A DNA stretch of 64,000 nucleotides from [Clostridium] symbiosum (lineage in GTDB: Bacteria > Bacillota > Clostridia > Lachnospirales > Lachnospiraceae), in contig CP143946.1 of assembly GCA_036419695.1 (NCBI GenBank), positions 821,001 to 885,000 of the forward strand. The letters are read 5' to 3'. Positions within the stretch are counted from its first letter, which is position 1; every line of letters starts with the position of its first letter. This document shows, piece after piece, positions 1-8,280 of the stretch. Below the pieces are notes generated by a model. It searched no databases. It saw nothing but the letters and a program-made list of their open reading frames with translations, and was not told the origin of the DNA. The translations under genes and the position numbers were made by a program.

Positions 1-2
1 GA

Positions 3-503
3 CTGATTCCGGAGAACGAGCTGACAAAGGGCGTAGGCGTTTCGATGAACCAGGTTACCTCCGGCCCGAATGTCAATGACCACCTTCAGACGGAGGCCGA
101 GGGCGTATTTGCCTGCGGCAATGTCCTTCACGTACACGATCTGGTGGACTATGTTTCCGAGGAAGCAAACCTGGCGGGAAAGAACGCTGCGGACTATGTG
201 AAAAACGGAACTGCCCCGGGCCGTGGAAAAGAAGTAAAGTTAGAAGCCGTAAACGGCGTCCGCTATACCGTTCCGCAGACGCTTGATATTCAGAATATGA
301 ATGACCAGGTGGTAGTGCGTTTCCGCGTGGCCGACGTATACAAGGATCGTTTCATATCCGTATATTACGGGGATGAGAGAGTGTCAAAGAGGAAGAAGAA
401 AGTCCTTGCCCCGGGAGAGATGGAGCAGGTTATCCTGAAAAAAGACAGCTTTAAAAACTATCCTGATTTAGAGAAGATTGTGATTTGTACGGAGGTGGAG
501 TAA
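3..503 (+). CDS. FAD/NAD(P)-dependent oxidoreductase, C-terminal part
   Basis: The reading frame is open from the first bases, so this is the last 166 residues of a gene that begins outside the window. The stretch GVFACGNVLHVHDLVDYVSE is the usual C-terminal FAD-contacting part of pyridine nucleotide-disulphide oxidoreductases that accompany DUF1667 proteins in clostridial glycerol loci. There they are thought to take part in anaerobic glycerol-3-phosphate oxidation (GlpA/GlpB-like). A basic C-terminal extension follows the flavin domain. The stop overlaps the next start by one base (TAATG), which implies translational coupling to the DUF1667 protein. The exact substrate cannot be read from this fragment. 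Confidence 0.85.
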   Translation: MIPENELTKGVGVSMNQVTSGPNVNDHLQTEAEGVFACGNVLHVHDLVDYVSEEANLAGKNAADYVKNGTAPGRGKEVKLEAVNGVRYTVPQTLDIQNMNDQVVVRFRVADVYKDRFISVYYGDERVSKRKKKVLAPGEMEQVILKKDSFKNYPDLEKIVICTEVE

Positions 504-865
504 TGGAAAAGAGAGATCTGATCTGTATCGGCTGTCCTTTGGGCTGCCCTGTGACTGTTACGACAGACGGAGACAATATTACCGTAACAGGGAATACGTG
601 CGCAAAGGGTGAGGCATACGCCAAAAAGGAAGTGACGAACCCGACCCGTATCGTTACTTCCAGTGTTGTTGTGGAAGGCGGAACTCTCACAAGAGCATCC
701 GTAAAAACGAAAGAGGATATCCCGAAGGGGAAAATCTTCGATATCATGAAGGAAATCAGGGCGGTCAGAATGAAGGCGCCGGTTCATATGGGCGACGTTA
801 TCATTGAGGACTGTGCGGGAACCGGCGTTTCCGTCATTGCCACAAAGACAGTGGAGGCGGTTTAA
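503..865 (+). CDS. DUF1667 domain protein, oxidoreductase partner
   Basis: This is a 120-residue protein starting with MEKRDLICIGCPLGCPVTVT. The CxxC-xxx-C pattern near the N-terminus and a further Cys in GNTCAKGEAYAKKE are typical of DUF1667, a small cysteine-rich family that may hold a metal centre and is found directly behind FAD-dependent glycerol-3-phosphate dehydrogenase-like proteins. The start at 503 has GGAGG at 491-495 and overlaps the upstream stop. A TTG at 485 in the same frame would only add a few residues coding through the ribosome binding site. The likely role is an electron-transfer subunit, in the place of GlpC; this is inferred from context. Confidence 0.85.
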   Translation: MEKRDLICIGCPLGCPVTVTTDGDNITVTGNTCAKGEAYAKKEVTNPTRIVTSSVVVEGGTLTRASVKTKEDIPKGKIFDIMKEIRAVRMKAPVHMGDVIIEDCAGTGVSVIATKTVEAV

Positions 866-914
866 ACAGCAGCATACATATTGTATCATCAGGAACAGAC
901 GGGAGGAGCGGGAA

Positions 915-1730
915 ATGACCGGAAACAGGGACATACTGAAGGAAATCAGGCTGTTTGTACTTGATATGGACGGCACGTTCTATCTGGGAGACAGAAGACT
1001 CGACGGGGCTTTAGAGTTTATACATGCCGTAGAAGCGGCAGGGAAGAAATTTCTGTTTTTCACAAACAACTCATCAAAGTCGCCGGAGAATTATATTCAT
1101 AAATTAGAGAAGATGGATTGCCATATCACCAGAGATCAGATTGTCACATCGGGAGATGTGACAATCCGCTATCTGAAAGAATTCTATGGCGGAAAAACCG
1201 TTTATCTGATGGGTACAAAAGCGCTGGAAGAAAGTTTTGCCAAGGCAGGAATCAACCTTGTGAACGGCCGGACGGGAAGCGGGGCAGAGAAAACACCCGA
1301 TGTGGTGGTGATTGGATTTGACACGGAGCTGACCTATGAGAAGCTGGAACGCGCATGCACCTATATCAGGAACGGGGCCGTGTTCCTGGCAACCCATCTG
1401 GATATCAACTGCCCGGTGGAAGGCGGTTTTATACCGGACTGCGGGGCCATGTGCGCCGCTATTGCACTTTCCACGGGAGTGCAGCCCAAATATCTCGGAA
1501 AACCGTTCGCAGAAACGGTGGATATGGTTCTTGACCATACCGGAATAGAGAAAGAGGCGGTGGCATTTGTGGGAGACCGTATCTATACGGATGTGGCTAC
1601 CGGCGTTAACAACGGCGCTAAGGGATTCCTGGTCCTGACCGGGGAGACAAAGCTGGAGGATGTGGAGAAATCTTCCGTAATGCCGGATGCCATTTTTGAT
1701 TCACTGGGGGAAATGATACAGTTCCTGTAA
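915..1730 (+). CDS. HAD-IIA family phosphatase (NagD / phosphoglycolate type)
   Basis: The protein has 271 residues. HAD motif I is FVLDMDGTFYLGD near residue 15, motif II is FFTNNSSKSPENY near residue 48, and motif IV is FVGDRIYTDVATGVNNGAKG near residue 215. The cap domain lies between motifs II and III, as in class IIA (NagD, glycerol-3-phosphate or phosphoglycolate phosphatases). The start at 915 follows GGGAGGAGCGGGAA; the frame extends upstream to 804 but without a ribosome binding site and through the end of the DUF1667 gene. In a glycerol locus a role in glycerol-3-phosphate or sugar-phosphate dephosphorylation, perhaps as overflow control, is reasonable but not shown by the sequence. 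Confidence 0.85.
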   Translation: MTGNRDILKEIRLFVLDMDGTFYLGDRRLDGALEFIHAVEAAGKKFLFFTNNSSKSPENYIHKLEKMDCHITRDQIVTSGDVTIRYLKEFYGGKTVYLMGTKALEESFAKAGINLVNGRTGSGAEKTPDVVVIGFDTELTYEKLERACTYIRNGAVFLATHLDINCPVEGGFIPDCGAMCAAIALSTGVQPKYLGKPFAETVDMVLDHTGIEKEAVAFVGDRIYTDVATGVNNGAKGFLVLTGETKLEDVEKSSVMPDAIFDSLGEMIQFL

Positions 1731-1822
1731 TGTTCGGCAGGTAATGTATCGCGGAGCAGAAACTGTGCAGGCGTTGAATCAGTTCGGTTTTTTGCAATAG
1801 ACTATAAATAGGGGGAGTTAAG

Positions 1823-3514
1823 ATGCAGGAATTTTTAAGTCAGTTAAGTCAGGAGACGGAAGCGCTTCTTGTACTTTCTATTATACTATTTGCAGGGTTT
1901 ATCATGACAAGGCTGACCAATACCTTGAACCTGCCCAAAGTAAGCGGTTACATATTGGCGGGTATACTGATCGGCCCCTGCTGCCTGAATTTTATTCCGC
2001 AGCATATGATTGATTCCATGGGTTTTGTAAGCGATCTGGCCCTGGCCTTTATCGCCTTCGGAGTCGGCAAATTCTTCAAAAAAGAAGTGCTGATGAAGAC
2101 CGGTAAAAAGATTATCGTCATCACAATCAGTGAGGCCCTGACGGCCGGCGTGCTTGTGACGGTGGTATTAAAGTTTGTCTTCCGCCTGGACTGGGATTTC
2201 GCCCTGATTCTCGGCGCGATTGCGACGGCGACGGCTCCGGCCAGTACGATGATGACGATTAACCAGTATAAGGCCAAGGGTGAATTTGTCAATACGCTGC
2301 TCCAGATTGTGGCGCTGGACGACGTCGTCTGCCTTCTGGCATTCAGTGTGGTGGCGGCCATTGCCAATGGAAATGCATCGGGAGCCTTATCCATCAATGA
2401 CATTTTAATCCCAATCCTGCTGAATCTGCTCGCAATTTTACTAGGGTTCTTCTGTGGCTACTTCTTAAGCCGTCTGCTGATCCCAGCCAGAAGCAGAGAC
2501 AACAGGCTGATTCTGGCTATTGCCATGCTGCTCGGACTTTCGGGCATCTGTGCTGCGGCCAACATTTCTCCGCTGTTATCCTGCATGGTGTTCGGCGCGG
2601 CGTACATCAATCTGACCAGGGACAAGAAACTGTTCCGTCAGATTAATAACTTCACGCCTCCCGTCATGTCCATCTTCTTTATCGTTTCCGGTATGAATCT
2701 GGACGTAACGGCCCTGTCCACGGTGGGAGCCATCGGTGTGGCCTATTTTATCATCCGTATCGTAGGAAAATACCTGGGAACGTATTTCAGCTGTATGGTG
2801 ATGGGAACCAGCAGGGAAATCCGTAAATACATGGGGCTTGCCCTGATTCCGCAGGCAGGCGTTGCGATTGGTCTGGCATTTCTCGGACAGAGGCTTCTGC
2901 CTCCGGATACGGGAAACCTGATGCTGACCATCATCCTTTCGTCCTCCGTACTCTATGAGATGGTTGGCCCGGTCAGCGCCAAGGCGTCCCTGTTCTTATC
3001 GGGAAGTATTGCCTTTAAGAAAGAGGAGAGCTGTAAGGAAGAAAAAATGGAGTTTGACGCCTCGGTCGACATCCTGGAAAAGGTGAAAGGCCTTCCGCTG
3101 GATATTGACAACTCTGAGGAGGAGCAGGACGCAGCTTCGGAGCATGATACCATGTGTGAAAAAATTGACGGAAAACTGTCAAAAACACCTGTTTCTGAGT
3201 GTGAAGAGCAGGAAGAGACCTGTGAATCTGCCGGGGATGATGAGGAAGACACAGAGGAAAATTCCTGTGATTCCGAGAACGGGGAAGACGGAGACTGCGA
3301 TGACGACCAGGAAGACGGTGGCTGCCAGTCGGAAGAAGACGACTCGGAAGACGGCGATGATGCCGAAGAACACGACGATTTGGCCGATGGTATGCTGGAA
3401 GAGCTGAGGGAATATAACAAGGGCGTGGATGAACGGGATGACTATGACATAGAGAAAGAGGTTAAACCGCCGAAGCGCAAAAAGAAGAAAAAGCAGAACA
3501 AAAAGAATAAATAA
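1823..3514 (+). CDS. CPA2-family cation:proton antiporter with long acidic tail
   Basis: The protein has 563 residues. About 12 hydrophobic segments fill residues 15-390. The CPA2 signature VSGYILAGILIGP lies near residue 40 and a double aspartate (ALDDVV) near residue 160, the pattern linked with electrogenic Na+/H+ exchange. Unlike Kef channels there is no recognisable TrkA-N/C domain. The last 170 or so residues are low complexity, dominated by Asp and Glu with scattered Cys, and end in a lysine-rich stretch (KRKKKKKQNKKNK). The tail is unusual for the family and is treated separately below. The gene follows the HAD gene by 92 bases and has the ribosome binding site GGGGGAG. Its link to glycerol use is positional only. 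Confidence 0.88.
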   Translation: MQEFLSQLSQETEALLVLSIILFAGFIMTRLTNTLNLPKVSGYILAGILIGPCCLNFIPQHMIDSMGFVSDLALAFIAFGVGKFFKKEVLMKTGKKIIVITISEALTAGVLVTVVLKFVFRLDWDFALILGAIATATAPASTMMTINQYKAKGEFVNTLLQIVALDDVVCLLAFSVVAAIANGNASGALSINDILIPILLNLLAILLGFFCGYFLSRLLIPARSRDNRLILAIAMLLGLSGICAAANISPLLSCMVFGAAYINLTRDKKLFRQINNFTPPVMSIFFIVSGMNLDVTALSTVGAIGVAYFIIRIVGKYLGTYFSCMVMGTSREIRKYMGLALIPQAGVAIGLAFLGQRLLPPDTGNLMLTIILSSSVLYEMVGPVSAKASLFLSGSIAFKKEESCKEEKMEFDASVDILEKVKGLPLDIDNSEEEQDAASEHDTMCEKIDGKLSKTPVSECEEQEETCESAGDDEEDTEENSCDSENGEDGDCDDDQEDGGCQSEEDDSEDGDDAEEHDDLADGMLEELREYNKGVDERDDYDIEKEVKPPKRKKKKKQNKKNK

Positions 3515-3603
3515 ATATGGTTAATTATTTGTCAATATTTACATAAATTGACAGGGATTTTAAAAAATACTGGATGATATCTACAAAAATGCTTGCTTAT
3601 TTG

Positions 3604-3632
3604 TTGAGATAGTGTTAAGATTACACTATAAA
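3604..3632 (+). promoter_or_regulatory. sigma-A promoter of the glycerophosphodiesterase-TRAP operon
   Basis: TTGAGA at 3604-3609 and TATAAA at 3627-3632 are separated by 17 bases. Transcription would start near 3640, only about 25 bases before the terminator-like hairpin at 3665-3729. The space 3515-3603 has only a weak hairpin (TGTCAAT 3530-3536 with ATTGACA 3547-3553). Confidence 0.65.
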
Positions 3633-3642
3633 TTCGATAAAT

Positions 3643-3730
3643 GAATACAAAGCAGAGAGTTGGAGAGCGGCGCAAACTAGAATCAGTTCACTTAGGTGAG
3701 CTGCTTTAGTCGAACCGCTTTTTTCTTTTC
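3643..3730 (+). promoter_or_regulatory. Leader with terminator hairpin, candidate GlpP antitermination target
   Basis: Right after the promoter the leader reads GAATACAAAGCAGAGAG and then forms a stem between AGCGG (3666-3670) and CCGCT (3715-3719), followed by TTTTTTCTTTT. Inside it an 8-bp hairpin pairs CAGTTCAC with GTGAGCTG around the loop TTAG. This is a rho-independent terminator placed about 100 bases upstream of the glycerophosphodiesterase start. GlpP in Bacillus works by preventing termination in such leaders when glycerol-3-phosphate is present, and a glpP gene lies in this locus. The assignment is inference. Confidence 0.55.
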
Positions 3731-3830
3731 CCGGAAACTGAATTTTCCGGGGAGAAAGATAAGACGTCCGGTCTGCGGCATTTGTCGAAGCAGAGAAAAT
3801 AAACAGGAGCGCAAGCTGCAGGAGGGTATC

Positions 3831-4568
3831 ATGGTAAAGAATTTTGCCCACAGAGGATTCAGTGGAAATTATCCGGAAAACACAATGCTGGCTTTTGAAA
3901 AAGCTGTGCAGACAGAGGGCTGTGACGGAATCGAGATGGACGTCCATCTGACAAAGGACGGCGAGGTCGTGATTATTCACGACGAAAAGCTGGATCGTAC
4001 CTGTGTAAACGGGACAGGCTATGTAAGAGACTATACATATGAAGAGCTGAAGAAATTTGATATGTCTTTCAGATTTGCAGGCCAGTGCGAACCACAGCAT
4101 GTTCCCACTCTCCGGGAATATTTTGAGCTGGTAAAAGACACGCCTATTATAACCAACATTGAACTGAAGACAGGAATTTTCGAGTATCCGGGAATTGAGA
4201 AGAAGGTTTACGATCTGATTCACGAATTCGGACTGGAGAAGAAGATTATTATTTCATCGTTCAATCATTACAGTATCAGAAGAATGAAGGAAATCTGTCC
4301 GGAACTGGTATGCGGGCTTTTGACGGAGACGTGGCTGATTGACGCGGGCCGTTACACGAAGGAGACCGGAGCGGAATGCCTGCATCCGATTTTTTACAAC
4401 ATGACGGAAGAGATCATTGCGGAAGTAAAGAGCCAGGGCATCAGAATCAACACATGGACGGTCAACGAGGAAGAGGATATCAGGACCATGATCGCAAGAG
4501 GCGTGGATTCCGTTATCGGCAACTATCCGGACCGCGTGACGAGAGTCAGGAAAGAGATGCAGGACTAA
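3831..4568 (+). CDS. Glycerophosphodiester phosphodiesterase (cytosolic, UgpQ type)
   Basis: The 245-residue protein hydrolyses glycerophosphodiesters to sn-glycerol-3-phosphate and an alcohol. The GDPD signature starts at the N-terminus (FAHRGFSGNYPENTMLAFEK, with the catalytic His). The metal-binding EMDVHLTKDGEVVIIHD follows near residues 38-54 and IELKTG near residue 112. There is no signal peptide, so it acts in the cytosol on an imported substrate. The start at 3831 has GGAGGG at 3821-3826; the frame extends upstream to 3696 but would translate through the leader hairpin. The gene is first in a transcript with the TRAP transporter genes, which suggests that the transporter supplies its substrate. 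Confidence 0.93.
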   Translation: MVKNFAHRGFSGNYPENTMLAFEKAVQTEGCDGIEMDVHLTKDGEVVIIHDEKLDRTCVNGTGYVRDYTYEELKKFDMSFRFAGQCEPQHVPTLREYFELVKDTPIITNIELKTGIFEYPGIEKKVYDLIHEFGLEKKIIISSFNHYSIRRMKEICPELVCGLLTETWLIDAGRYTKETGAECLHPIFYNMTEEIIAEVKSQGIRINTWTVNEEEDIRTMIARGVDSVIGNYPDRVTRVRKEMQD

Positions 4569-4613
4569 GAGAGACTTGAGGGACAAACCCTTAAGATATA
4601 AGGAGGAAGAAAA

Positions 4614-5678
4614 ATGAAAAAAATGAAGAAAGTACTGAGCCTCACATTAGCGGCAGCGCTTTGTGTATCCTTAGCAGGCTGCGGCTCCAAGAAACCGGCG
4701 GAGACACAGGCGCCGAAGGCGGAAGGCGGCCAGGAGGCAGCAGCTCCGGCAGACGATTACCATCTGGTATTAAAACTGAGCCATGTATTTGCACCGGAAG
4801 AGCAGCTGACAAAGACGATGGATTCCATCGCAGCAAGCATTCTTGAGAAGACAAACGGAGCGATCGAGATCCAGACTTATCCTCAGGGCCAGCTTGCAAC
4901 TTACAAAGACGGCGTTGAGCAGGTAGTCCGCGGCGCAGATTTCATCTCCGTAGAGGATCCGTCCTACTTAGGCGACTATGTGCCTGATTTCAACATCCTG
5001 GCAGGACCGATGTTAGTTAATACCTACGACGAGTATGAATATCTTCTCGGAACACCGGAAGTACAGGATATGTTCAAGAGAGCAGAGGAAAAAGGAATCA
5101 AGATCCTCTCCCTTGACTACATCTTTGGTTTCAGAAGCCTTATGACCAACAAAGTCATCACAAAACCGGAAGACTTAAAGGGCATGAAGATCCGTACACC
5201 AGGCAGCCAGTTATATGTTGATACCTTAAACCACATGGGCGCAACAGCAACACCGCTTGCTTTCTCCGAGACAATCTCCGCTGTTCAGCAGGGCGTTGTG
5301 GACGGACTGGAAGGAACGATTGACGCATACGCAACAAACGGCAGTGCCGAAGTTGCCAAGAACATGGCTCTTACAAAACATCTCTTAGGCGTTTGCGGCG
5401 CGTACATCAGCGTAGACGTATGGAACAAGATTCCTGCAGAATACCAGACCATTATCCAGGATGAGTTCACAAAGGGTGCGGAGACAATGGTTAAGAACAT
5501 CTCCGAAGGCGAAGAAGCGACAAAACAGAAACTGGAAACAGAGATGGGAATTTCCTTCAACGAAGTTGACAGTGCAGCATTTGCAGAAGCGGTGGCGCCT
5601 ATCTATGAGAATATGAAAGACGTTACTCCGGGTCTCTACGAAAAATTCAGAGAATCAATTGCAAATATGCCAAAATAA
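4614..5678 (+). CDS. TRAP transporter substrate-binding lipoprotein (DctP family)
   Basis: The 354-residue extracytoplasmic solute receptor starts with a lipoprotein signal peptide; the lipobox LAGC puts the lipidated Cys at residue 23. DctP-family marks include the segment MKIRTPGSQLYVDTL, whose Arg normally binds the ligand carboxylate, and ETISAVQQGVVDGLEGTIDA. The start has AAGGAGGA upstream. It is followed by a strong hairpin and then by dctQ and dctM, an arrangement that usually gives more receptor than membrane subunits. The substrate is not identifiable from sequence. Neighbours point to a glycerol-phosphate or glycerophosphodiester-related anion, although most characterised family members bind carboxylates. 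Confidence 0.92.
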   Translation: MKKMKKVLSLTLAAALCVSLAGCGSKKPAETQAPKAEGGQEAAAPADDYHLVLKLSHVFAPEEQLTKTMDSIAASILEKTNGAIEIQTYPQGQLATYKDGVEQVVRGADFISVEDPSYLGDYVPDFNILAGPMLVNTYDEYEYLLGTPEVQDMFKRAEEKGIKILSLDYIFGFRSLMTNKVITKPEDLKGMKIRTPGSQLYVDTLNHMGATATPLAFSETISAVQQGVVDGLEGTIDAYATNGSAEVAKNMALTKHLLGVCGAYISVDVWNKIPAEYQTIIQDEFTKGAETMVKNISEGEEATKQKLETEMGISFNEVDSAAFAEAVAPIYENMKDVTPGLYEKFRESIANMPK

Positions 5679-5691
5679 TGGAATAGCGCAG

Positions 5692-5718
5692 GGAGGGGCC
5701 TGGCGCCCCTCCTTTTTT
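5692..5718 (+). terminator. Attenuating terminator between dctP and dctQ
   Basis: GGAGGGGC (5692-5699) pairs with GCCCCTCC (5705-5712) around a 5-base loop, followed by six T. Placed 14 bases after the receptor stop, it would reduce transcription into the permease genes and protect the receptor mRNA. Confidence 0.8.
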
Positions 5719-5837
5719 GATGATTGCAGGTGAAAAGCCCGCACAGCGTGCGTTTTGCCTCCGTCATCATTTCCACACAGGAGCCCGCGTTCGGCGCGGG
5801 AGGTGACGCGCGTTCCTGAAAAGAGAGGAAGAATGGT

Positions 5838-6338
5838 ATGAATAAAACAGTGAAGTTTCTGCTGGGACATTTTGAAGAGATATTGGCCTCCATCTTTATT
5901 ACTATCACAACAAGTCTCGTCCTTGTAAACGTATTTTTACGTTATTTTATGAAAACCGGTCTTTACTGGACCGAAGAGGTGACAACAAGCTGCTTTGTAT
6001 GGTGTGTTTTCCTGGGAGCGGCAGCCGGCTACAGAAGGGGAATGCACATTGGGGTTGACATTCTTGTCAATAAGTTACCGAATACAATGAGGAATATTGT
6101 AAGGATATTAGTTGATCTTGTTCTGCTGTTTACCAACGGGTATCTTTTTTATCTGAGCGTAGTGTTTGTACGCTTGTCTTATATAAAACCGACTGCGGTA
6201 CTTGGGGTATCGTCCGCATGGGTCAGCTCGGCCCTGATTGTCGGTTTCGCCCTGACATCGGTTTACTCCGTGGGGCATTTAATCGACGATATCAAGCAGA
6301 TTATAAAAACAGGCACATTTGGAAAGGGGGAAGCGTAG
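5838..6338 (+). CDS. TRAP transporter small permease (DctQ)
   Basis: The protein has 166 residues with four predicted membrane helices (about 15-35, 50-70, 90-110 and 130-150), the usual size and layout of DctQ. The segment VFLGAAAGYRRGMHIGVDIL matches the conserved centre of the family. It links the receptor to the large DctM subunit in an electrochemical-gradient driven importer. The stop directly abuts the dctM start. A possible relative of the 37-base hairpin repeat (5732-5757) and a GC hairpin (CCCGCG 5784-5789 with CGCGGG 5795-5800) lie in the 160-base gap before it. Confidence 0.9.
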   Translation: MNKTVKFLLGHFEEILASIFITITTSLVLVNVFLRYFMKTGLYWTEEVTTSCFVWCVFLGAAAGYRRGMHIGVDILVNKLPNTMRNIVRILVDLVLLFTNGYLFYLSVVFVRLSYIKPTAVLGVSSAWVSSALIVGFALTSVYSVGHLIDDIKQIIKTGTFGKGEA

Positions 6339-7622
6339 ATGGCATTTTTACCGGTTCTTATCGTATTTATCCTGTACTTCTCAGGGATTCCGATCGCATA
6401 TGCATTATTTGCATCTTCACTTTTCTACTTCGGTGTGCTGAATACCGGTTCACCGACCGACCTGATTTTACAAAAATTCATCACCAGCACACAGTCGTTC
6501 CCATTGCTTGCGATTCCATTCTTCGTTATGGCGGGTTCCATTATGAACTACGCGGGAATCAGCACCAAGCTGATGAGCTTTGCCGATGTGCTGACAGGCC
6601 ACCTTCCGGGAGGACTTGCCCAGGTCAACGTACTGCTCAGTATGCTGATGGGCGGCGTATCCGGTTCCGCCAATGCCGATGCCGCCATGCAGTGTAAGAT
6701 GCTGGTTCCGGAGATGGAGAAGAGAGGTTACAGCAAGGGATTCTCGGCCGCAATCACAGCGGCGTCCTCGGCCGTCACACCGGTTATTCCGCCGGGAATC
6801 AACCTAATTGTATATGCATTGATTGCGGGCGTTTCGGTAGGTAAGATTTTCATGGCCGGCTATATGCCGGGTATCTTCATGGCAATCTGCCTGATGATTA
6901 CGGTACATATCATTTCCAAGAAAAGACATTATGCCCCGAGCCGCGAAAAGAGGGCGTCGGGCGGAGAAATCTGGCATCAGGCCATTGATTCCATCTGGGC
7001 GCTTCTGTTCCCGTTCGGTATCATCCTGGGTCTTCGTATCGGTCTGTTCACACCGTCCGAGGCCGGAGCCGTTGCCGTTTTATACTGTATTATCATCGGA
7101 ACACTGGTTTACAAGAATCTGCGTCCGGCGCACATTCCGATTGTCCTCAGAGAGACAATCGAGGGAACCAGCACGGTTGTCCTGATCATTGTTGCGGCCA
7201 ACGTGTTCGGCTACTATATGAGCTGGGAGCGCATTCCGCAGATGCTGACCGGCCTGCTGCTCGGCATTACGCAGAATAAATATGTGATGCTGATGATTAT
7301 CAACGTTCTGCTGCTGTTCCTCGGCATGTTCCTGGAGGGAGGCGCTGCGCTGATTATCCTGGCCCCCCTGCTCGTGCCCGTAGTAAAGGGCCTGGGCGTG
7401 GACCTGGTGCACTTCGGTCTTGTCTGCATCGTCAACATTATGATTGGCGGACTGACGCCTCCGTTCGGCTCGATGATGTTCACCTGCTGTTCCATTACGG
7501 GATGTGAACTGACGACGTTTGTGAAGGAATGTATTCCGTTTATCATTGCCCTTTTGGTGGCTCTGCTGATCGTTACCTATGTTCCGATACTGACGATGTT
7601 TATTCCGAATCTGCTCTATTAA
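6339..7622 (+). CDS. TRAP transporter large permease (DctM)
   Basis: The protein has 427 residues and about 12 hydrophobic segments and fills the frame directly after dctQ. Family marks are IPFFVMAGSIMNYAGIS near residue 58, LLSMLMGGVSGSANADAAM near residue 96 and GGLTPPFGSMMFTCCSI near residue 368. It is the transport subunit, moving substrate with Na+ and working with dctP and dctQ. The operon ends here, and the palindromic region begins about 12 bases after the stop. Confidence 0.93.
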   Translation: MAFLPVLIVFILYFSGIPIAYALFASSLFYFGVLNTGSPTDLILQKFITSTQSFPLLAIPFFVMAGSIMNYAGISTKLMSFADVLTGHLPGGLAQVNVLLSMLMGGVSGSANADAAMQCKMLVPEMEKRGYSKGFSAAITAASSAVTPVIPPGINLIVYALIAGVSVGKIFMAGYMPGIFMAICLMITVHIISKKRHYAPSREKRASGGEIWHQAIDSIWALLFPFGIILGLRIGLFTPSEAGAVAVLYCIIIGTLVYKNLRPAHIPIVLRETIEGTSTVVLIIVAANVFGYYMSWERIPQMLTGLLLGITQNKYVMLMIINVLLLFLGMFLEGGAALIILAPLLVPVVKGLGVDLVHFGLVCIVNIMIGGLTPPFGSMMFTCCSITGCELTTFVKECIPFIIALLVALLIVTYVPILTMFIPNLLY

Positions 7623-7691
7623 GTGGGGAATTAGTTGAGATGCGAGGACGCCGCTGTAAGACGGCGGACGGGGGAGTGGGAGGTTGTGTAT

Positions 7692-7896
7692 GAGTCTTCA
7701 GTCCCGGTTTAGAGGTTGTGGTGAGGGGGAATCCAGGAGAAAAGATTCCTACGGGGACTCGCTTCCGCTTACGGAGCGCACAGCGGATGCTAAGACGTCA
7801 AAGAACGCCGTCTAAGCACCGGCGGGCTCCAATGTCCCCTTCGGAATCTCTTCTCCTTCCTTCCCCCGGGCAGGTTGTCGGCGGGACTGAAGACTC
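7692..7896. repeat. Sub-unit A of the giant palindrome
   Basis: This 205-base unit is bounded by the 15-bp perfect inverted repeat GAGTCTTCAGTCCCG / CGGGACTGAAGACTC. Its two halves are themselves alignable in inverted orientation: both run through a pyrimidine or purine tract, GGGGGAA, GAGAARAGATTCC and GGGGAC. A local hairpin pairs GCTTCCG with CGGAGC at 7761-7777 and another pairs AGACG with CGTCT at 7793-7813. Confidence 0.8.
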
Positions 7897-8077
7897 AGGG
7901 AAGGTGTTGCCCCGTCCGCCGGCTTCAGGGGCTGATTGTCTCTTTCGTCAAGTGCGGAGGGAGGTATTGTCGCGGCCGCTATGTAGTTGTGGTAGCGACA
8001 ATACCCTCTCCCCCTTTGAAGGAATAAGAACAAATCAGCGGCCGCAGGCCGAAGTTCGGGATGGCGAAAACCTTCGC

Positions 8078-8280
8078 GTCTTCAGTCCCGGCCCATAACC
8101 TTCCCGTGGGGAAGAAGGGAGAAAAAGATTCCGGAGGGAACCTGAAGTTCATCGGCACTTACCGAGGTTTTTTCGAGGTTAGTACCGTTATGCACTTCGA
8201 AGAGTGCGAGCGTTTCCCGAAGGAACTTTTTCTGCCCGGATTCCCCACTCGCGACAACCTGAAAACCGGGACTGAAGACT
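8078..8280. repeat. Sub-unit B of the giant palindrome, inverted copy of A
   Basis: This unit is bounded by GTCTTCAGTCCCG (8078-8090) and CGGGACTGAAGAC (8268-8280). Read on the opposite strand it aligns with sub-unit A along its full length. The local hairpin at the same place has a different sequence (GCACTTCGAAGAGTGC, 8191-8206), so the helix is kept although the bases changed. Confidence 0.8.

Noticed and set aside
5784..5800. GC-rich hairpin before dctQ as a second terminator
   Set aside because: No T run follows and the stem is only six pairs; likely incidental in a GC-rich spacer.
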